Counted from the stretch's first letter, positions 48,086-59,700 are shown. The stretch: 64,000 nt of DNA from Lumbricus rubellus (GCA_945859605.1 OX243822.1:18458558-18522557); one strand, 5' to 3'. The notes: generated by a model not told the origin, from the letters alone. Made by a program: numbers and translations.

Positions 48086-48209
48086 ATGTAATGTACATAT
48101 GGATTCAGGGAAAACATATGTAGTAGATGATTAGTTTTTATTTTAATTATTATTGTGTTGATTTTGTATATTATATTTAAGTTTACAAATTGTTATGATT
48201 TGCAAACTT

Positions 48210-48489
48210 CAAAAAAAAAAGATTAGAGGTAATGTCATAGGTAGGTAGCTAGGCATAGATATATATGGACACATATATATTATATATTTATTAAATTGAA
48301 CTATAAACTGTCACTCAAGAATTATGACAGGACACACTGTGTCCTGATTGGACAATCTGAACATTATAGGCGTAGCTTATTTTTATAGTTGTATATAAAT
48401 GTGTGAATATCATTAATAAAGTTAGTTGTACTGGAAACTGTTGAGTCAACTCGTGGCCTGTGGCCAACTACTAGTGAAAGTAGTTTACA
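48210..48489 (+). repeat. Polypurine tract and 3' LTR
   Basis: An A-rich purine tract (ten A, then GATTAGAGG) at about 48211-48230 directly precedes the 3' LTR (48233-48489). The LTR is 257 bp and identical by eye to 42204-42460. Confidence 0.9.
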
Positions 48490-49144
48490 CATACATACAT
48501 ACATACATACATACATAAATACATACATAAATACATACATACATACATACATACATACATACATACATACATACATACATACATACATACATACATAAAT
48601 ACATACATAAATACATACATACATACATACATACATACATACATACATACATACATACATACATACATACATACATACATACATACATACATAAATACAT
48701 ACATAAATACATACATACATACATACATACATACATACATACATACATACATACATACATACATACATACATACATACATACATACATACATACACACAT
48801 ACATACACACATACATACATACATACATACATACATACATACATACATACATACATACATACATACATACATACATACATACATACATACATACATACAT
48901 AAATACATACATACATAAATACATACATACATACATACATACATACATACATACATACATACATACATACATACATACATACATACATACATACATACAT
49001 ACATACATACATACATACATACATACATACATACATACATACATACATACATACATACATACATACATACATGCATGCATGCATGCATACATACATACAT
49101 ACATACATACATACATACACACATACATACATACATACATACAT
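48490..49144. repeat. (CATA)n microsatellite, right part, with higher-order pattern
   Basis: About 160 CATA units. The variant pair CATAAATACATACATAAATA recurs at about 48516, 48594 and 48690, and singly spaced near 48898, giving a higher-order repeat with an 80-95-bp period. CACA and CATG variants occur near 48795 and 49070. Tyr/Val/Cys/Met frames of over 200 codons on the minus strand are products of the repeat. Confidence 0.9.
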
Positions 49145-49225
49145 GCAGCTTCACAATCTGACATAAACGTATGTTTAAGCAATGAAGGACATAGTGGATA
49201 TGACTAGGAAAAACCCCACCCCTTA

Positions 49226-49594
49226 TGTGGCTAGCGTCAGTTTAAACTGACGGTATGAAAATTCTTATATTTTTCAGTACTGAAATTATTTTTTTAAATA
49301 GTCATCATAACTACCTTTAGGATGCTTGTGGTGAAGTTTTGCATTACCATATTATTAAAATTCGAGTTGACATTATTTATTTTTTTTTATTTGTATAAAG
49401 CATATTTAAATATTTCGATTTATCAAGAAAAATATTTTTTTGCTAAGTACGCCTGCTAAAAACAACTGAAATAAATCCACAAATATAATCACACAGGTCT
49501 TAGAATAGCAACTAAAATTGGTTAATAACAGAAAATGCAACTTAAAAGCAAAAAAACCGCCACTTTCTGTGTGTCAGTTTAAACGCTAGCCACA
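49226..49594. mobile_element. Small inverted-repeat element with TA target
   Basis: Ends TGTGGCTAGCGTCAG...and, inverted, TGTGGCTAGCGTTTAAAC, with TA on both sides (49224-49225, 49595-49596). The left end contains the palindrome GTCAGTTTAAACTGAC. 369 bp, AT-rich, non-coding. A related inverted motif is near 39030. Confidence 0.5.
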
Positions 49595-49599
49595 TATGC

Positions 49600-49900
49600 G
49601 TTAAATCGTTGCCCCTCACTGCTGAGATCTCCCGTACGCCTATGCTCATAGATATTAATGTGCAAAAATGCGCAGTGGTAAATTGTCGTCGCGACAACAT
49701 GTTTGAAATCAAGATTACACTGCCATTTCGCAAATAGGCCTACATATCTCCGCACTGCATGGGTCAAAAAAGTCCGTGATTATCACCACCTTCAAGAGTG
49801 GTGGCTGCGGGAAACTGCCGTCATATTACAAAGTTTGTTACACATCTGTCCATAAGGTGAATTAGAATAAACATGGTCGACAAACTTAACCAGGCCATCT
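49600..49900. other. Flank with similarity to R1
   Basis: The GAGTGGTGGCTGCGGGAAACTGCCG stretch near 49795 resembles 15880-15905 in R1 copy 1. No gene. Confidence 0.3.
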
Positions 49901-49929
49901 TAGGGCCAGAGCAGTTTGTACAGAATTCC

Positions 49930-50580
49930 TGACTGAACGACCGTTTCTTGTACCTCACCTAAATCGTCTCAGTCGCTACTGTTTCTATCAGCTGCGCCAG
50001 CTTCACCCTGTCGCTCACTCTCTCTGAACTGGCTCTGCAACTACGATTGTTCATTGCTTTGTCTCAGCTCGTCTTGACTACAATAATTATTGTCTATCCC
50101 TTTATGCTGGTTTACCATCTGGTCGGTTATCTTCTCTTGACCGTATTATACGGACCAACCACAGAAAAAGCACGACTCTGCGATATGGAGGTACGAGCAA
50201 ACGGGACCAAGAGAACTCCCCTATTAACCGAGCGTTTGGACCGACCAGCCCGAGTAGCCTACTTGACGCAGGCCGACAAAGATGAAGTAGGTATGTTGGA
50301 GCAAGACCTAGCTGGCATTGCCATATAAAGGAAGAGATTATGTATTCGATGCGCTAACGGACAGGAAAGCAATGCAGAACCGCCAGCATGTAATTTGTAA
50401 CGTTACCAAACTTGGGCAGTTGCCCTCCCACATGAGCTGCGCCTGTTCCCTAGATCGCTCTCTGACACATTCTATAAGCACTTAAAAACTGTTGTGTTTG
50501 GCCGTGCTGGAGTCAGGATTGCCTTTGAGTAGTTCCTTGAAGATGCGCTATATAAATACTTGAAGGAATGAATTTTGTTG
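49930..50580 (+). mobile_element. Decayed LINE 3' fragment
   Basis: Fragments of a LINE C-terminus can be read: YQLRQLHPV near 50000, SLYAGLPSG near 50095, then LPSHELRLFP and FGRAGVRIAFE with a stop near 50530. The end GCGCTATATAAATACTTGAA with a GAATGA trace resembles the 3' end at 33650. Frames are broken many times. Confidence 0.5.
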
Positions 50581-50990
50581 TAATGGCTTGCACGGTCGAC
50601 ATCTTAGCACGTTGTCTAACCACTTGAGAGATAACGTTATCAATCTTCGACTCTGTAGGAGGGACAAAGTATCTTTTACTTGTTTAATTGACGATAATGT
50701 ACAGAATAAAAATACATCCTTGGTAATTTATTGCCATCAAATTAAGACAAGCTCCTAGCACTTTGTCTAACCACTTGAATGTGAACCGTCATCTCAGAGA
50801 GATAACGTTATCAATCTTTGACTCTGTAGGAGGGACAAAGTGTCTTGTACTTATTTAATAATTGACGATAATGTAGGCCTTGAGGATAAAAATTCACTAT
50901 TGGCAAATTATTGTGGTCAAAGTTAAAAACAAGCTGCACACAATCTAATTAGATCCTTATAAGACTTGCAGCCAAGTTTAACCCTCAGGC
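50580..50990. repeat. R1-like segment with internal duplication
   Basis: The block GAGAGATAACGTTATCAATCTT is present twice (about 50627 and 50800), each followed by GACTCTGTAGGAGGGACAAAGT, so about 170 bp is tandemly duplicated. AACCACTTGA and GACGATAATG match R1 copies. Confidence 0.5.
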
Positions 50991-51067
50991 TGCCAACCTA
51001 TTTTGTGACATGGATCACCATGAGGTGTGGTTACCATCCCCCTATACTCTCCGAATAACGATACTCC

Positions 51068-51865
51068 GGTTCCATGACACTTAATCCCGCGACACTTAAT
51101 ACCGCGACAGTTAGTACCGGACAGTTAATCCCGCGACACTTAATCCCGCGACCATTTAATCCCGCGACATTTAATCCCGGCGACATTTAATCCCGGCGAC
51201 ACTTAATCCCGCGATCAATTAATCTCGCGACAGTTAATCCCGGCGACATTTAATCCCGCGACACTTAATACCGGGAAAGTAAAATAACATTTTAAAACAG
51301 TTAAATTCAAAAAAGCAATATTCACTGCAACAAGCCTATTCAAAAAGTTAAGCCTTTGCAGTTAAATATTATACAGCCTGTAAAATTCGATAAAAGCAAT
51401 ATTTACAGCAATATTCACTGCATGTTTTTCATAGAAAGAGCTCCGTTTACCTTGTCGCGATGTTTAATGTATTCGTAATTTTCATGTATCACAGTTTGTT
51501 TGCATTTCCTTCAATACTGCAGCCGAAATTCGCCTCCATGGCACTGCCTTATAGTAGACTGAACTTCGCAAATCCTGTTATGATCGTTTTATCTAAAGAC
51601 GTACTTCAGAAAACTGAACAGAGATGTAGGCCTACCTAATTGGCTATGTGGACAACAATAGTCGTACAAATATTCGTACTCATGGGTGTACAGGTATTAA
51701 GTGTCGCGGTATGAAATGTCGCGGGATTAACTGTCGCCGGGGTTAAATGTCGCCGGGATTAACTATCGCGGGATTAACTGACGCGGGATTAAATGTCGCC
51801 GGGATTAAGTGTCCGGCATTAACTGTCACGGTATTAAGTGTCGCGGGATTAAATGTCGTGCTACC
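51068..51865. mobile_element. Tandem-unit inverted-end element C (non-autonomous)
   Basis: A 798-bp element. Ends are inverted arrays of 15-16-bp units GACAYTTAATCCCGC, left about 51068-51275 (around 13 units) and right about 51690-51865 (around 11 units). The termini read GGTTCCATGACACTT and, inverted, GGTAGCACGACATTT. Target duplication GATACTCC at 51060-51067 and 51866-51873, possibly 9 bp with a shared C. The AT-rich core is non-coding. Architecture and GGT start match elements A and B. Confidence 0.8.
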
Positions 51866-51873
51866 GATACTCC

Positions 51874-52177
51874 GATTCGCGGCCAGGTATAACTCACTAC
51901 TCCATAAAATGGCGTCTGTCTGTGACTCGAAATTTGGTTTGATTTGAGATAATTATCATATCTTGTGATCGCCACTCTTAATAAGAGAGTGGTGACATTG
52001 GACAGCCGAACCTGCCTGGGGGCAAAGTGACTCAGCATTCATTTTTGGACCACAGGTCATTATATATTTTAAAATATAGTAATGAACCTCGAAATTTTGT
52101 CTTTTACACACAACTTGCACTTTCGCATCAACACATAATTATTATAAGATGATGTGTGCTTTGAAAATGTTCTATGA
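51874..52177. other. Region without recognised gene
   Basis: AT-rich spacer, ending in an (AATTGT)n stretch that belongs to the tail of the minus-strand LINE. Confidence 0.3.
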
Positions 52178-54103
52178 ATTGTAATTGTAATTGTAATTGT
52201 AATTGTAATTGTAATCGAACATTTATATAGCGCCACTTCAAGAGAACTCCTCAGAGGCGCTCCCGACCTGACACCAAACCATAATCAAAGAGAATGGTTT
52301 TCAAACGCTTGCGGAAAAGGGGCAAAGAAAGACAAAGAAGTTCATTACGGAGACTAATAGGTAACTTATTCCAGAAAGACGGACCGACCATAGCAAAACT
52401 TCTATGCAGCGCTGCGGAAGATCGAGCCATAGGAACAACCAGGTCACCATGCGTTGCAGAGCGAAGGAATCTACGGCCTGGAATGGATAGCACAGGTACA
52501 CAAAGTTCCATAAGATAGATCGGAGCTTGACCTGCTAGGCAATTACGCATGAGCATTAGAATCTTAAATTCAATACGTTTTTGCATAGGCAACCAGTGCA
52601 GTTCCTCCCGTATAAAACTTGATATATGCCCAAACTTTGGAATGCCACCAATCAGGCGAGCTGCAGCATTAAGGACAGATTGTAACTTATTAATGCGTGA
52701 AAGGGTTAAGCCCGCATAAATGGCACTGCCATAGTCAACTCTCGTGCATATAAATGCATGCATCAGAGTAGTGACGGCTTTAGTTGTAAGAGAGCGACGC
52801 ACCGAGCGAATCTGACGAAGATGGTAGAAGCAAGTGCGACATACATTTCTCACGTGATCAGAAAGGGTCAATTCCTGGTCCAAGATCACACCCAAATCAC
52901 GCACAGTGGTAGAAAAAGTCATGCCAGGAAAGCAATGTTGCAGATTGTGCATATCAACTTTAGAAACTTGCATGCGACTTCCAACCCAAATAAACTGTGT
53001 TTTTCCAGGATTAAGCCTGAGGCGATTGGACGACATCCAGGCGCCAATCGTTTCGAAAGTCATGAGAATTTTCTCTACTAGTGAGATAGCCTCTAAAGCT
53101 GGCCCCTGGACGTATGCCTGAGTGTCATCAGCATATTGATGTGCCGCAACCCCCACAGAAGACAGGATCTTATTTAAGTCAGAAGTGTACAAAACATAAA
53201 GCAAGGGCCCTAAAATAGAGCCTTGTGGAAGGCCAAAGGAGACCCTGGACCAGTCAGATCGGGTAGAGCCAAAAACCACTGACTGGCTGCGTCCAGAAAG
53301 AAAAGCCCGCAACCACAGCAGTGGGCGGCCAATGACACCGAACGACGTTTCAAGGCGCTCTAGAAGAATGTCATGGTCGACGGTGTCAAAGGCCGCACTC
53401 ACGTCAAATAAAGCAAGGAGTGTTACATGCCCCTGGTCAACAGCAGCATACATGTCAACTAATATGCGTGTTAAAACAGATTCAGTGGAATGAAATTTTC
53501 TGAAGCCTGACTGTTGCTTGGGCAGTAGAGAGTTTGCTTCAAGGTGACTAATAAGCTGCAACGATAGGCTACATATTTTTCGACTATCTTTGACAAGAAA
53601 GATAGATTAGAAATCGGTCGATAATTGGCCATGTCATTGACATCAAGACCACTACGCTTAAGCGTAGGCAAAACAATAGCCCGCTTCTGAGAAGAAGGAA
53701 GGGCCCCATCCCCCAATGCAGTATAACAAAGTAACAACAAAAACGGCAGAAGATCATCCACGAAATCCTTGATGAGAAATGAAGGCAGCGGGTCGAGTTC
53801 ACACGACTTCGATGGCGAAGACAGCAACAACTGGCGAAGGTCTTCTGTGGAAAACGGTTTCAGTTGAGACATCCTGCAGTCAGTTGGAGGGAAAGTCGGT
53901 GGTAGGGCGCCTTCAGTTGAACGTCGGACAGCATCGATCTTATGTTGCATAAATTCCAGGTAAGCAGTAGCTGTAAATGATGGTTCAATGGGGCTTTTCC
54001 CAGAAGTCGAACGACCAAGGACACTGGAGATCGATGCCCAGAGTCGTCGAGGATTGTTAGAGTCTTTCTCGATAAGCTTCTCCCAATAGTTCGATGAATA
54101 CAA
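52178..54103 (-). mobile_element. LINE (L2/CR1-like) with nearly complete reverse transcriptase, one frameshift
   Basis: Two minus-strand frames, 54103-53471 and 53561-52251, cover an RT: NYRPISNLSFLSKIVE, QQSGFRKFHSTES, FDTVDHDIL, GLPQGSILGPLL, HQYADDTQAY (catalytic Asp pair), LNPGKTQFIW, then a thumb/C-terminal region ending at DYGLVSGRERL. The frames are offset by a 5-bp AGGCT (plus strand) at 53566-53570, and removing it rejoins them. The endonuclease domain is absent, so it is 5'-truncated. 3' end: GGCGCTATATAAATG and an (ACAATT)n tail. It is the best-preserved LINE of the window. Confidence 0.85.
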
Positions 54104-54194
54104 GAAGTTTTCATGTATAGGCCTACCCCCTCACGTCTCTATCAATGTTTAGATTACAAAACGAGCAATAATATAAAATATGTGGCACTTTTTG

Positions 54195-54460
54195 GAAATT
54201 ATAAAATATTGCATGTTATGGGGCATAATGGGATAGGAATCCCATTTTACCCCGGGTGGTGGGGCATAACGGGATTTTGGGACTTGTTGGTAAAATAATT
54301 GTATCTTCTATGTGGTCGATGCTTAAGTAGATTATTCTAGTCCATGTTGTACGTTATATATGTCTGCACAATGTGAGTACAAAAAAGTCCTGATTTCTTA
54401 TTAATTATATGATGAAAACTTCAAAATGTCTTAAGTATCCCGTTATGCCCCCGCTCTCCC
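54195..54460. repeat. GGGGCATAACGGGAT motif cluster
   Basis: GGGGCATAATGGGAT near 54219, GGGGCATAACGGGAT near 54261 and the inverted ATCCCGTTATGCCCC near 54438. This may be another small inverted-repeat element with repeated ends, but no target duplication was established. Confidence 0.35.
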
Positions 54461-55089
54461 ATACGGAAGCCGCATGTGCAATAAGACAAACTATAGTAAA
54501 GAGTCTGTTTTAGCTTAGTTAGTACCATGTGTCGACTGTTAATAGCTCCTCCTGTACCCAACCTTGTATACTAATGGAACATTTTCGTACACTCCTATCC
54601 GCAGCTGAAGTGTATTGAGGCAAACTTCCAAATGGTTCATTTACATGTAACATGAACTGCAAGGTTGCTCTGGTGCAAAGTTTTCATCATTGTCATCTTC
54701 GCTGACATTATTATTTCTCAATTCACCTTCAATGGCCTCACTGTTTCAGCCCATAAATATATTAAACTGTTTAACTGCCGACAACCGTTTTCACAGAAAT
54801 ATCGGTTTGTGTTTTGATGTAAACATGAGACATTTTCACTCATTTCTACTCATGATGATCACATCCGGTTATCAGAAGACAAATTAGTAAGGATGGAAAC
54901 ATATCCTCACATTCACTCAATGGAATGGCATCGTTTGTTTCTCTTCACAATAGGTTATGGTTGCGATTTTGTCGATGAACAAGAGTGGTATCCACCCCAC
55001 AACCAATGTGTCTCGACCACGTCGGGCATAACTTTTGAATTTTGTGAATGAATCCCTGCATAATGATAAGCCTGTGCAAATTTAATATG
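54461..55089. other. Region without recognised gene
   Basis: No supported frame, RNA or repeat family was recognised. Confidence 0.3.
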
Positions 55090-55760
55090 ATTTACCCGTC
55101 AATTAATCACCAACCTAGTGGCTGCTCCATAAGTCACTCGTCCGTGTAAATGTCAGTGGTGTACGCTTTGTGGTGCCTAGTGAGCTCCAGCCGACTGACG
55201 TCTGACCTGTTGTTGGCCTGCCGGAGACAAGGGTCAATGGCTCAGTTCGCAAGGGCGAAGTTCTACCGCCACTCAGTCTGAACATCCGTGCATTGCACAT
55301 CCATGCTTTGTACCAGGAAGTGACAGTCCCAAGCCTGGATGAAGGAGGAGGGCGACGCTGAAGAGCTTTGTTATCATGCAGTGTCGAAATGTCGAACGAA
55401 CGGGCCTACGGTCCTTGATTGTCATTTACAGATAGCATACGCACACTTTGTTTCGGAACGATTAGTATTTTTGACGACACTCATAGATAATTATTTTACT
55501 CAAGTACACCGCCGTAATTTGTCGTCGCTGGAACTTGTTTCAAACCAAAAATTATCCTGTCATGTCAAGAAACAAACTTGGCACTGAGTCAAAACTTTTT
55601 TGGTTATTACAACCACATTCAAAAGTGCATGGTGGTTACCCGCAACAGTTAGGCTACAGTAACTGTCGTCACAGTACAAAGTCTGTAGTCCAACCTAAGT
55701 TTCTACAGAGGAAGAATTGGGATCGGCCTGGCCGTCAAACTATAGCCTATACACATCGTC
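55090..55760. repeat. Dispersed repeat R1, copy 4
   Basis: Matches 38360-38700 and 15220-15420: GCTCCATAAGTCACTCGTCCGTG near 55123, GAGCTCCAGCCGACTG near 55181, CAGTGACAGTCCCAAG-type block near 55318, and GTTTCAAACCAAAA near 55537. Confidence 0.55.
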
Positions 55761-55873
55761 GCCTCAGAATTAACTTCGCGTATCTCCTTTTTTGTGAAAT
55801 CCGAGATAGTCGAGGTTTAATATTTATAATAATAACATTAGAAGGCCCTAATAATATTATTATTATTATCATT

Positions 55874-56487
55874 ACTAGCTGAACCCGGCCACGCGTTGCT
55901 GTGGCTGAAAAGAGGCTCCCCCTCCCCCTCCCCCTCCCCCTCCCCCCCCCCCTCCCCCCCCCCCCCCCCCCCCCCCTCCCCCTCCCCCTCCCCCTCCCCA
56001 CCGTCTTCGTCCCGCTCCCTCCGCTCCTTTTCTCCGTCACGCCGTGAAGGCCGCTTTGGGGAAAGGCCTCCCCTGCCCTTCCTCTCGACCTCCACCTCCC
56101 CTCCCCCTCCGCTCCCTCCCCACCGTCTTCGTCCCGCTCCCTCCGCTCCTTTCCGCCGTCACGCCGTCAAGGCCGCTTTGGGGAAGGCCGCGAATCGCTT
56201 ATGACGTCAGAGGACGCGACATCATTCATGTTCATTCATATTTCGTCTGCTGTGTTTAGAGACAGCGTTTAGCCGTGAGGGACGTGTTCAACTTGCAAAT
56301 GGCGGACGAACGGATTGCAAAGTTCCCTTTTTGTGGAAAAGGTTGCGTTTTTTCGGGAAAAAAACATAAGTTATCACTGTTCTATCGGAATGGAAGGTGT
56401 TGTAAAAGTTTCATAACAATCGGTGTGTCACTTTCGGCGTGATCATGTTCCGAACTATTGGAAAGTTTCATTTTTATTTATATAGAT
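55874..56487 (+). repeat. ACTAGCTG repeat family, copy 1
   Basis: Starts ACTAGCTGAACCCGGCC then ACGCGTTGCTGTGGC, continues through a CCCTCC-rich polypyrimidine stretch with an internal duplication (the CCGTCTTCGTCCCGCTCC block near 56000 and 56120), and ends in TTTTTATTTATATAGATT. Two more copies follow within 3.6 kb. Widespread invertebrate repeats have similar starts and ends, but I cannot assign a class. Confidence 0.6.
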
Positions 56488-56559
56488 TAACAGTAAGCTT
56501 AATTCTAAATATAAAAATATAGATGAATTTCTTGTACGCTAGGCATGTATAGGCCTACT

Positions 56560-56903
56560 CAGAGGCGTAGCGACCGCCCTCCGTACCCTCCGACCGGAGG
56601 GGGCCCCGCAAGGAAAGGGGCCCCAAAAGGAGTAAAAAGATTGCAAGTTATAACTAGGCATTTGACATTTATTGACGCTATTGCACAATCCATGTCAATT
56701 TTAATGACAAAACCGTGACGTAAGTTTGCACGGAATTCATGTGTAGACTGTAGGCCTATAGCCTACATAATATGAACCATGCATATTGTATCATTGTATG
56801 TATAGAATTAATAACGCACTCCAGTTTCTGCATTTTAAGGGGCCCGCAGCCCGAGACATAATTATGTTCGGAGGGGGCCACGTTCCTTGTTGCTACGGCC
56901 CTG
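56560..56903. mobile_element. hAT-type MITE
   Basis: 344 bp with ends CAGAGGCGTAGCGAC and, inverted, CAGGGCCGTAGCAAC. Exact 8-bp target duplication GGCCTACT at 56552-56559 and 56904-56911, which lies in a TAGGCCTA octamer. Confidence 0.85.
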
Positions 56904-56960
56904 GGCCTACTGTACTTGAGAGTAAGAAAAATATGCATCTAGTCTAATATATAGGCCTAT

Positions 56961-57476
56961 ACTAGCTGTACCCAGCCACGCGTTGCTGTGGCAAAAAAGA
57001 CCTCCCCCTCCTCCTCCCTCTCCCCCTCCCTCGTTCCCCCTCCCCTTCCCTCCCTGCATCCCCCATCTCTCCCCTCCTTGTTCGTCCCGCTCCCTCCCCT
57101 CCTTTCCTCCCTCACACTGTCCCTCTCCAATAGCGACGCGGATAGCGCCATAAAACTCTTCAGCAAGAAGGCCGCAATGGGATGTGTTGAAATGCGCTAC
57201 ATAAACGGAACACATTAAATTTTGAGCAACCGTTTGAAGCGCGCCCGAATTGGAAGGCAAGGCTTATCGACAGGCGTATGTGTTGAAAACGGTAGAATTT
57301 GCAAAGTTGCTTTTTTTAAAAGATTGCGCTTTTCCCCAAAAATCATTCTGCAAACCCGGCCGTGTTGGAACTAAACGTTTTGGTGAAGTTTCGAAATCAA
57401 TCAATGAAGAAAGTTCGGAGATCTTTGAAGCCGTGCCAAACGCGGTTACATTTTTATTTATATGGATATATCAGTT
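56961..57476 (+). repeat. ACTAGCTG repeat family, copy 2
   Basis: Starts ACTAGCTGTACCCAGCC then ACGCGTTGCTGTGGC, CCCTCC-rich part to about 57120, GGTGAAGTTTCGAAATC near 57381, and ends TTTTTATTTATATGGAT. Diverged from copy 1. Confidence 0.6.
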
Positions 57477-57655
57477 CCAGTTTCTTCATAACGAAGAATT
57501 AGATTAAGTTCAAGATCAAAAACACAGCGAACAATTTTCTGGTGTATAAAAATATTTATTCCGTTCGAACGAGGTCACAGTAGTAAAGGAGATCATTTTC
57601 TAAACCAATCAAAACAACAATTAAGCTAATTGAAAGTGACAGGTCTGTATGTTAT

Positions 57656-57805
57656 GGTCCAGGAAAATGATTAATTACTTCTTTGATCTATATAGGAAAC
57701 AGTCTGGTCTAGGAAAATGGCTAATTACTTCTTTGATGTATATAGGAAACTGCCTGGTCTAGGAAAATGATTAATTGCTTCTTTCATGTCACTGGTCCAG
57801 GAAAA
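57656..57805. repeat. 50-bp tandem repeat, about three units
   Basis: Unit starts GGTCYAGGAAAATG at 57656, 57706 and 57756, exact 50-bp spacing, the last unit degenerate. Confidence 0.85.
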
Positions 57806-57938
57806 CAGCCCGGTTTAGGAAATAATGCAATAGCAAACCCATAATTATTGTTTTGATTTACGTCCTTTGATGATGACGAATAACATTTCTTTGGTCTACT
57901 CTTATGGCTGCGTCTCCCTTACAGCCAAACCAACATTC

Positions 57939-57939
57939 C

Positions 57940-57976
<37 letters not shown>

Positions 57977-58003
57977 GCCTGTCTGTCTGTCTGTCTGTCT
58001 GTA

Positions 58004-58062
<59 letters not shown>

Positions 58063-58063
58063 G
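57939..58063. repeat. (CTGT)n microsatellite
   Basis: About 31 CTGT units with single-base interruptions. Frames across it are not genes. Confidence 0.95.
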
Positions 58064-58483
58064 TGACCTCTTTGTATACGGCAGACGTGTACAATAAATT
58101 ATTATTCCTTCACAAGGCATTGCGCCCCCTAGCTCCCCAATAGACGCCGCCTGCACTTTTGAACGCTGTGTAATAAATTATTATTATCAGAGACGGTCTT
58201 TGAGTGTATTCAGCCTTTAATTATTGACGATTACGTGAACCGATATAGGATGCGGCATGACTCAAAGAAGCGCCACGAATGATCAAACATAGCGGTCTTA
58301 CGCGGTGCGCACCGATCGAATGATCTATAGACCTTTAATGCAAAGACGCTTGTCTGATCACACGCCCTTTTATCGCATACATCTGTCTATACGCACCTCA
58401 ATTCGCTTGGACAGTAACACATTACTACATACGCATCGCACGCATAAATGTCACAACAAAGTATTGTCCATTCTTATTCATGT
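58064..58483. other. Region without recognised gene
   Basis: Short AATAAATTATTATT motifs occur at about 58093 and 58170. No supported gene. Confidence 0.3.
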
Positions 58484-59690
58484 ACTAGCTGGGGTACCCG
58501 GCGTTGCCCGGGAAATTTAGGATTCTACCCGCTCCGGTCACAACCCAACCACACCACACCACCCCAAACCCTCACCCACCCCGTACACCCCACCCCTCCA
58601 TCCGGCCCCCGCTTCACCCCTCCACGCCACCTACACTCCATCCTCACCTCCACCCCCACCTTTACCCGTACCCCTCACATCCAACCCGTACACCCCACCC
58701 CTCCACCCGCCCACGCTTCACACCTCCACCCCACCTCCACCCCATCCTCACCACACCTCCACCCCTCACCTCCACCCCCAAGTCCCCCACCCTACCCCGT
58801 TCACCCCACCCCGTTCACCCGCCCCATCCCACCCCTCCACCCCCACCTACCACCTCCACCCCACCCTACTCTCACCCCTACCCTCCACCCCACCACCCGA
58901 ACCCCGAGCCCAAACCAGTTCCCACCCCACCTACACCCTCCACCAACCCACCAACCCCCACCCCATCCACGCCCAAAAGCCCCACAACACTCCAACCTCC
59001 AATGGTACGCCGTCGGTGAAATTTTGGTTTTCGGGAAAAAGTTTCCTCCCACCCCACCCCCACACCCACCCCACCCCCCACCCCAAACTCACCCACCCGA
59101 CAACACCCCACCACACTCCGACCTCTCCGGTACGCCACCCGTGAAATTTGGGTTTTCGGAAAAAATTCCCTCCCACCCCCCCCCCACGACCCCCTCCCCA
59201 CCCCAACCCCACAACACGCCACCACTAACTCCGACCTCCACCGGTAGGACTACGTGTAAATTTATAGTTGGACTTTACAGCAAAGCGGATTGGAAAATCA
59301 TTTACATTAGCTGCATTTATATAATGAAAATGCAAGCGTTTAAAAAGGTGTTTAATGAACTTAGGGTTTTCGCCCCCACCGTGGCCCCCATGGTGGGGGA
59401 GATTCGCCAACCACTCCACTGGGTGGTTCCGATGGCCCTCTGTCTAGGTGCAAAGTTTGAAATCAATACCTGCGTTTTAGTGAAAAAAATTTGGGGGGTT
59501 TCGCCCCTCACCCTGGCCCCCATGGTTGTAGAGAATCGCCAACCCCTCCACTGGGTGTCCGACGCCGAGACGGACAGAGTAGTGAAGGTTTGGAGTGAAA
59601 AGGTCAAAAACTGTTGAAATGCATTCCGGTCAAACACACAGACAGACAGACAGACAGACAGACAGAATCTTCTCTTTATTAATATAGAAT
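58484..59690 (+). repeat. ACTAGCTG repeat family, copy 3 (expanded)
   Basis: Starts ACTAGCTGGGGTACCCGG then CGTTGCCCGGG. A CACCCC-rich stretch of about 700 bp follows. Two tandem blocks with GGTACGCC...GTGAAATTTGGGTTTTCGG are at about 59005 and 59130, then two copies of a block with CCACTCCACTGGGTG (about 59410 and 59545), a (CAGA)n tract, and the end TTTATTAATATAGAAT. The Pro/His/Thr-rich frame through it is compositional. Confidence 0.6.
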
Positions 59691-59700
59691 TATACATTCT

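Larger units (their letters stand above)
42204..48489 (+). mobile_element. Ty3/gypsy-type LTR retrotransposon, PR-IN-RT order, internally deleted
   Basis: A 6286-bp element bounded by identical 257-bp LTRs and a 5-bp target duplication CATAC (42199-42203 and 48490-48494, though this lies in a CATA repeat). Order: LTR, about 840 bp leader, gag, protease, integrase zinc finger, start of RT, a remnant of RT, polypurine tract, LTR. Having integrase before RT in a gypsy-like element matches the Gmr1 group described from deuterostomes. The integrase core and most of RT/RNase H are missing, so it cannot move by itself. Identical LTRs imply a recent insertion. A DNA-transposon-like element (44633-46353) interrupts it. 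Confidence 0.85.

Noticed and set aside
48364..49182. Long Met-Tyr-Val-Cys frames
   Set aside because: Pure translation of the CATA microsatellite, open in three frames at once.
51068..51865. CRISPR-like look of regularly repeated 15-mers in elements A-C
   Set aside because: Repeats are contiguous with no spacers, occur as inverted pairs at element ends with target duplications, and the genome is eukaryotic.
55747..56095. Gly/Glu-rich frames on the minus strand
   Set aside because: Translation of the CCCTCC polypyrimidine tract in a repeat.
58448..59617. A 389-codon Pro/His/Thr-rich open frame
   Set aside because: It runs through CACCCC-rich repeat DNA with tandem internal blocks and belongs to the ACTAGCTG repeat family. 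Several overlapping frames are equally open. No domain.
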